Source of the DNA: Camillea tinctor
Lineage: Eukaryota > Ascomycota > Sordariomycetes > Xylariales > Xylariaceae
Assembly (NCBI GenBank): GCA_022578605.1
Contig: MU394060.1
Span: 62,001 to 126,000 of the forward strand
Direction of reading: 5' to 3'
Length of the DNA: 64,000 bases
Shown here: positions 58,501-64,000 of the stretch, in pieces
Position numbering within the stretch: position 1 is the stretch's first letter
Layout: every line of letters begins with the position of its first letter
Translations under genes and position numbers: made by a program
Notes under the pieces: generated by a model
Seen by the model: only the letters and a program-made list of their open reading frames with translations
Databases searched by the model: none
What the model was told of the DNA's origin: nothing

Positions 58501-60299
58501 TTAGGGGGAATGTTGTTGTGTTAGGCAGCAAAAGAGGGAAACTAACAAAGAAGGGTTGGAAGGAGAAGAAGAATTGGGAGAATTGGAGATGATTTGATGG
58601 GTGAGAATGGAAGAAGAGGGGCTCTCAATTCCTACCTGTGTACGAAGTAAGAGGGTACACTACATAAGGAAGGGGACCTACGCTAAAATATGTAACTATC
58701 TCCACTTTATGACACCCCCCACCAACCCCTCTTAATAGCACATTGAAGTCTTGCCCCTCCGCTGCTTTCGGTTTCGGCTTTGGCATGGCACGTGTCTGTG
58801 AACCATTCTCTCAGATTACTTATTTATGTACCTACCTACCTCCTTGCCCTAGGTTAGGTAAATATATACTATGTAGGTAGCCATTGTTGTACGTGTGTTT
58901 CCCACGACTTGAAATCTAGAGATGTTAACGTTTAAAAGAAGGATGATTATCAATGTACATAGACTAGATAGATTTCCATTTTAGGTTCATCATGTTCTGA
59001 CTATCTAACTAGTCGCATAGCCTATATGTCTGGTCTGGTAGGTCTGGTATACTTATACTATATAACCTATAGTATAGTAACCTAGGTACGGAGTACTTCG
59101 ACTGATTCACAATGTTAGCTTAGATCTAGACTGGAAGGATGTTCAGCTTCAAAGTGGGGAAAAGCTTGGAGCACCGGTAACGTCTTTTAAGATACACCAA
59201 TGTAACTTACATTACCTCCTTATTCTTACCTATTTCCCTACGACTTTATGTAGGTAAATGCCTAGCTCCTTAACTCCCTACCCAGGACATGATGTTATAT
59301 GCATGTAGGACTTGAAGGCCTATGGATAGCATGCTCCACTGATATTTAGATACTGGCATAGGTACTAATCTATTTATGCGAGTTCCCATATGTTCTATAG
59401 TACTATCTAATGCTTATCATATCGTCCTACTAGACATACCCAATGTAGGTAGATTAGAGATTAGATAGCTTCTGGTGTACATAGTATTATTGAAATACGC
59501 GTCACGGTTGCATACCTCGTACATATACCTAAGCAGTCCAGTCTGTGCCCCTCTGTATAGTGTTGGTTTTATGTACATATGCTGGAGCTTACCGCTTCAT
59601 GGTTTGATTTATGTACAACTAAATAAATATTACTCACCTACAAAGTTGAATGAATCTTTGTCTTTGGGTGTCGAGCTTTGTAATACAAAGACAAGCTGGA
59701 CTCTGGCCCCGCCTTGTTAATCTCATAAACGATTACCTGCCTCTACAACCAGACTCGACCCATCTCCCTTGTTCGGTTCATCCTGCGAAACACAGCACGA
59801 TTCTTTCCATGAATAACTTCATACATCAACTACTCCTACTCCTACTATTGATTTGAAGTTTTATGTTGTACAAGTCCCGCATTATACGTCCACAGCAGAA
59901 GTAGTGGGACATAAACGTAGAAGTCAAGACAAACCGAAGCAATCGAAGCAAATCTTTTCTTTCTCTCCTTCTCCCTACTTTCCGAATATCCCATCCCCAT
60001 TCACAGCTTGTCACCACCACCACTAACCAATCGTTCCCCCTTGTCGAATGCACACGCCACCCACTCGGGCACATACATACATCCCAACCCACGTTTCCCC
60101 TCCAACTCAGATCTAGGACTTTTTCACGTACTTCGGATAAGAAAGTCCTTCGCTCGTTTCTTCTCAGCCTTGTCCCAAGAAGAACACTGCCAACCTGTCT
60201 AGCGCCGTCAGCTCGACCAGCCACAGTGGGAATTGACAACATAGAAGTGATCAAAGAAGCGAAAGCTGGTCCCACAGAAATATTGATCACCTTTTTTCG

Positions 60300-61367
60300 C
60301 AGCGATCAGGAAAAGGAAGAAGTACGAAGTACAAGTTGCTATTTTCTCACCCGGCTGGCCCCCAAAGTTCCCTCCTTTCCCTCCCTCCCTTTTCCATACT
60401 CGCTGGCTTGCTCACACATACACACACGCATACACACACTTACATACGCTTTCCAGCTTTGCCTTGCCCTCTCTCTCTACATGCTCCTCTTTTTTGTTTC
60501 TCTTTTATGCATCCACTCTGCAGTGCACTAAAACTAAAAAGGACTTGATACAATTTCAAGTTTCTTTAAGCCACAGACGAGTTCGATATCCCTTTTTTAC
60601 GATTCAAAAAGAAGGAAGGGAATAGGAGAAAAAAAGAAGAAGAAGAATAAAAATCAGAAGAAGAACTTTAAGAAAAAGAAAAGGAAAAAAAAGGGAAGGG
60701 TGATAATAACAAGAGACAATAACATCTATCATCCACCTACGTATTGTCTTCTCTTACATACTAGGTTACCTACCAGCTCTCTCTCTATCTGCCCAACTAC
60801 CTAGGGTACTATACACTAAAAGTTACCTTTTAGTGTGTTTAGTCTAGGACGGACAAGGACTTCCTTCTAAAGGAAAGGAACACCCCAAGCCCAAGCCTAA
60901 AACCAGAGCCAAGCCTCCCCAAAAAGAGAAAAGCCAAAGCCAAGCCTGCCCACAGAAACACCCCTCCCTCTTATGGACAGCCACTACTGTACGGCTACGA
61001 CTTACCACCTGTTACCAGCTACTACCTGCTACAACACATACTACCTACATACTGCACATACATACCTAAGTTACCTTACTAGGTAACCTTTTTTTTTCAT
61101 TAATTCTCTCTCTTACTCTTTGAAACTGCACCATCCCGCCCAACGAACCCTTGACCCTTCGACCCCCGACCCTCGCTGTCAGCTCAGCCCAGAAGCCAAG
61201 TTAGCAGCCAGCAACAGCAAATAAATCAATCCTTCGTGCGATTCGAGAATCCGCTAAAAAACCAAGCCTACCTTTCTTTTTCTTTTTTTCCTTTTCTACT
61301 CTGCCTCACCTATTCTCTTTTTTTCATTTTTCTTATTTCTTCTTTTCCTACCCCCCCTTTTTCCCTT
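60300..61367 (+). promoter_or_regulatory. pyrimidine-rich promoter and 5' leader of the Hsp70-family gene
   Basis: CT-rich blocks (about 60370-60500, 61090-61160 and 61262-61365) precede the ATG at 61368, a pattern seen at transcription starts of well-expressed fungal genes. An in-frame non-ATG extension through the last C/T block (from a GTG at 61236) would encode a hydrophobic run and is regarded as untranslated. Confidence 0.5.
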
Positions 61368-63892
61368 ATGAATTCTTTGAATTCCCGGTTCAAGGGCTTA
61401 GGATTAGGTAAACGCAAATCCACCGCCAGTATACCCTCGTCAGATCATCCGCCGGCCAGCTCAACCCCTCCACCCCAAATAGCGCAACAACAGGCGCAAC
61501 AGCAAATACAACCACCGCCACCCCTACAGCACCACCACCCACAGCAGTATTCAGGCCCGGCCCAACCTGGTCCCGGTCCCGCCCCCTCCATCACATCCAA
61601 CTCGTCTCAGGCGAGCCTCCCGATAATGAACCACCCAGGTGCTGGGCCTCGTCCTCCAAGTTATACTGCCAACTTTCAACAACAACAACAACAACAACCA
61701 CCAGTCGGTCGCACCAGTCCTCTCACTCAAGGTCCAGCACGCACACCGCCTTCGCAAATGGTCGGCGGTCCTCCTCCCATCAACACGGGTGCTCCTGTTT
61801 CTGGTTATCCTCCTCAAATGCACATGCCGCCCGGTTCACAAGCTCCTCCGGGAGTTCCTGGTGGTCCTCCTGGCTATGCCACCGGCTACCCGCCACCTGC
61901 TCCTGCTCCTCAACCTAATGCTGTAGGGTACGGACGTCCGGCTGCTGAGGTTGAGGGCAATAGTCGGAGCAAGGCCCAGCTGATTGTCGGAATTGATTTT
62001 GTAAGCTACTTGTCTCTTTGTTACCCGTCTGCGAATTGAACTGCACTGCATTGCATCCGCGCCTAAAGCCTTACGACTAACCTATCACGCTGCCTAGGGC
62101 ACAACCTTCTCTGGTGTCGCATTTGCCTTTGCGACAAACAACGAGGCTAAGGAAGACATCATTACAGAATGGCCCGGTGCCGGTTCGTATACAAAACAGA
62201 AGGTGAGATTGCGACAGCCTCTGTCGTGATGGCTGACCCAGAGGCTGACCCCGCTCCAGATCCCCACCGTGCTCTACTACGATCAATACCAGAAGGTCGT
62301 CGGATGGGGTCCAGATATCGCCGACGCCCTGGCACCAACCGGATACCCTAAGCCTGGTGTTCAGAAAGTCGAATGGTTCAAGCTGCAGCTTATGCTGTCG
62401 GGCAACACGTACATCGACCCCATCAACTTGCCGCCTCTACCCCCCGGAAAGTCCGAGATCGATGTGGCCGCTGATTATCTGTTCAAGCTGAGACAAGCCA
62501 TGCGGGCTGCTCTCCAGAAGACTTTGGGTGAGGTGTTTAATCGAGAAGAGCGCAACATTCGCTACTACCTAACCGTGCCCGCCATCTGGAACGATGCTGG
62601 CAAGGCTGCCACTCGAGCGGCGGCCATTCAAGCCGGTTTCCTCCGAGACGAGAACGATAATCGCTTGACTCTCGTCAGCGAGCCCGAAGCTGCGTCGTTG
62701 TTCTGCGCGAAGACGGGTCTGCTAAACCTGAAGGTTCACGACGCCATCCTCATCGTCGACTGTGGCGGTGGTACTGTGGATCTGATTGCCTACGAGGTAG
62801 AGGACGAGAACCCCTTTACTGTTGCCGAGTGCACGGCAGGTTCTGGTGATTCATGTGGTTCAACTGCGCTCAACCGGAATTTCAGCAACATTCTTCGCAC
62901 CAAGATCCGGAAGATGAAGCTGCCCGATGGGTCCAAGACGGCTGGCCGTGTGTATGCCAAGTGCATCATGGATTTCGAAAACCGAATCAAGGCTGATTTC
63001 CGAAACAATGGTCAGAAGTGGGCTGTAGACGTCGGTATCGAGGCCGAGTTCCCCGAAGCCGGTATTGAGGAGGGTTATATGACTTTTACCAACGAGGAGA
63101 TTCTGCAGTGCTTCGAGCCCGTTGTCAACCGGATTCTCGAGCTTGTCCGCAACCAGATTATTGCCATCCAGGCTCAGAACCGGACGTTACAGAACATTCT
63201 AGTTGTTGGTGGTTTTGGTGCTTCGGAGTATCTCTTCCAGCAGATCAAGCTGCATGTCCCCCCTCAGTTCCAGGCTAAGGTCGTGCGTCCTATGGACTCG
63301 GTAGCCGCTATTGTCAAAGGTGCCGTCACGGCAGGTATTACCGAGAGGGTTATCACCCACCGTGTTGCCCGTCGCCACTACTTGATGGCTACACTACAGC
63401 CCTTCAAGGAGGGTTACCATCCAGAAGCATACCGTGTACCCTCGCTCGATGGAAAGGACCGTTGCAAGTTTACCAGACAGATATTTGTGCAGAAGGGACA
63501 GAAAGTTAAGATCGGTGAACCGGTCAAGGTGTCTTTCTTCAGACAAGTCGCACCCGGCGCTACGCTTATGTACGAAGATATTCTGTACGCCTGTGATGAC
63601 GACGTGTGTCCCGAATATACCAAGGATCCTCGTAAGTACTTTCGGTCAGCCCCTATGTTCAGAACCCAACAGACTAACAAAAATCGATACAGGCATAAAG
63701 GAGGTGGTTACCCTCACGTCGGATCTGTCGCGAAAGAATCTGGAGAAAGACTTCGAGCGCATGGATACACCACAGGGTACTTTCTACAGAGTCTATTTTG
63801 ATATCTACCTCACACTGGATGGGTCGGAATTCAGCGCCGAGCTGGTCTGCCAAGGCGAGGTTATGGGACGCTGCAGATCTAGATTCAGGTAG
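61368..63892 (+). CDS. Hsp70-family actin-like ATPase protein (HSPA12-like)
   Basis: 769 aa in four exons: 61368-62000, 62098-62202, 62260-63631, 63693-63892. All introns (97, 57 and 61 bp) have GT..AG ends, and two have clear CTAAC/CTAAC-like branch sites. Residues 1-200 are a Pro/Gln/Gly-rich disordered region with a CAA-encoded poly-Gln run. The ATPase domain follows: VGIDFGTTFSGVAF at about 206-219 (phosphate 1, rebuilt across intron 1), LTVPAIWNDAGKAATRAAAI, DCGGGTVDL at about 413-421 (phosphate 2) and VVGGFGASEYL at about 561-571 (adenosine). The region after the ATPase (RQIFVQKGQKVKIGEPVKVS ... ) is short and does not resemble the canonical peptide-binding domain of DnaK. Such proteins are common in Pezizomycotina, annotated as Hsp70 family or actin-like ATPase; clients and partners are unknown. 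ATG 61368 is the first in frame after the C/T-rich leader. Confidence 0.92.
61678..61697 (+). repeat. (CAA)n poly-glutamine repeat in the Hsp70-family gene
   Basis: About six consecutive CAA codons in the disordered N-terminal region; likely length-variable. Confidence 0.85.
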
Positions 63893-64000
63893 AGGGGTTA
63901 TACAAACAAAAACAAAAAAGGGCAATGCATAGCATTGGTGGTTGATTTATTCTTTGCTTTTACTCCTTTTCTCCCTACCATTTTTGCTATAAGTTATATT
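63893..64000. other. 3' flank of the Hsp70-family gene
   Basis: A/T-rich trailer to the window end; nothing else is visible. Confidence 0.7.

Larger units (their letters stand above)
50224..61367. other. 11-kb gene-poor region
   Basis: Between the divergent glucokinase and Hsp70-family genes. All frames are short, and most start at non-ATG codons. A minus frame at 50560-50785 ends in a hydrophobic stretch and a good GTAAGT donor; it may be glucokinase leader or a tiny gene, unsupported. A minus ATG frame of 83 codons at 54864-55115 has some amino-acid balance but no recognisable family. Simple repeats include (GGT)n at 51697-51718. A 129-bp LTR-like insertion is at 55394-55522. From about 60000 the sequence becomes pyrimidine-rich, as expected for the leader of the downstream gene. 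No tRNA, 5S rRNA or snRNA was recognised. Confidence 0.55.

Noticed and set aside
59826..60290. 154-codon minus frame upstream of the Hsp70-family gene
   Set aside because: Begins with GTG and mirrors a C/T-rich leader; no motif support.

Overview
The window is nuclear DNA from a filamentous ascomycete, most likely a Sordariomycete. Supporting evidence: short spliceosomal introns (about 50-110 bp, GTAAGT-like donors, CTAAC-like branch points, CAG/TAG acceptors), fungal-specific families (a Zn2Cys6 regulator, an acuF-like zinc-finger/NACHT protein, a DUF7580 protein), GC-rich exons in AT-rich intergenic DNA, and frequent TACCTAGGTA-like words between genes. No rRNA, tRNA, CRISPR or operon structure was seen. 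One 10-bp N gap (1603-1612) marks an assembly join. Gene models were built by hand from reading frames and splice sites; the domain assignments rest on motif recognition and not on database searches.

Layout. 1-8.4 kb has no convincing gene but carries a fold-back element with perfect 76-bp arms and a G/C homopolymer region beside the gap. 8.45-9.69 kb (-) is a Zn2Cys6 transcription factor preceded by 8.7 kb without a recognisable gene. 18.4-29.0 kb holds three minus-strand housekeeping genes: a peroxisomal-type acyl-CoA thioesterase, an ankyrin-PH-FFAT oxysterol-binding protein, and a 4'-phosphopantetheinyl transferase. 29.5-34.7 kb is an accessory block: an acuF-like zinc-finger protein whose downstream NACHT and ankyrin part is broken, a divergently oriented DUF7580 gene that is itself interrupted, and a fragment of a third protein in another frame. 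35.6-36.6 kb is an orphan acidic nuclear-type protein with an internal duplication. 38.6-50.2 kb is a conserved block: signal peptide peptidase, a PPIL1-type cyclophilin, a Sgf11-like SAGA zinc-finger protein, a GNAT acetyltransferase with an N-terminal PIP box, and glucokinase. 50.2-61.4 kb is an 11-kb gene-poor stretch containing a 129-bp solo LTR-like insertion with a 5-bp target duplication. 61.4-63.9 kb (+) is an atypical Hsp70-family (HSPA12-like) protein.

Most genes are unrelated housekeeping functions (lipid transfer and turnover, protein folding, glucose phosphorylation, chromatin) and do not form a pathway. The exception is 29.5-34.7 kb, where two or three families typical of fungal NLR/incompatibility repertoires sit head-to-head across a 367-bp shared promoter and all show disruption. 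It looks like a decaying, or allelically variable, self/non-self or immune-type locus. The other noteworthy point is the PCNA-binding motif on the acetyltransferase.
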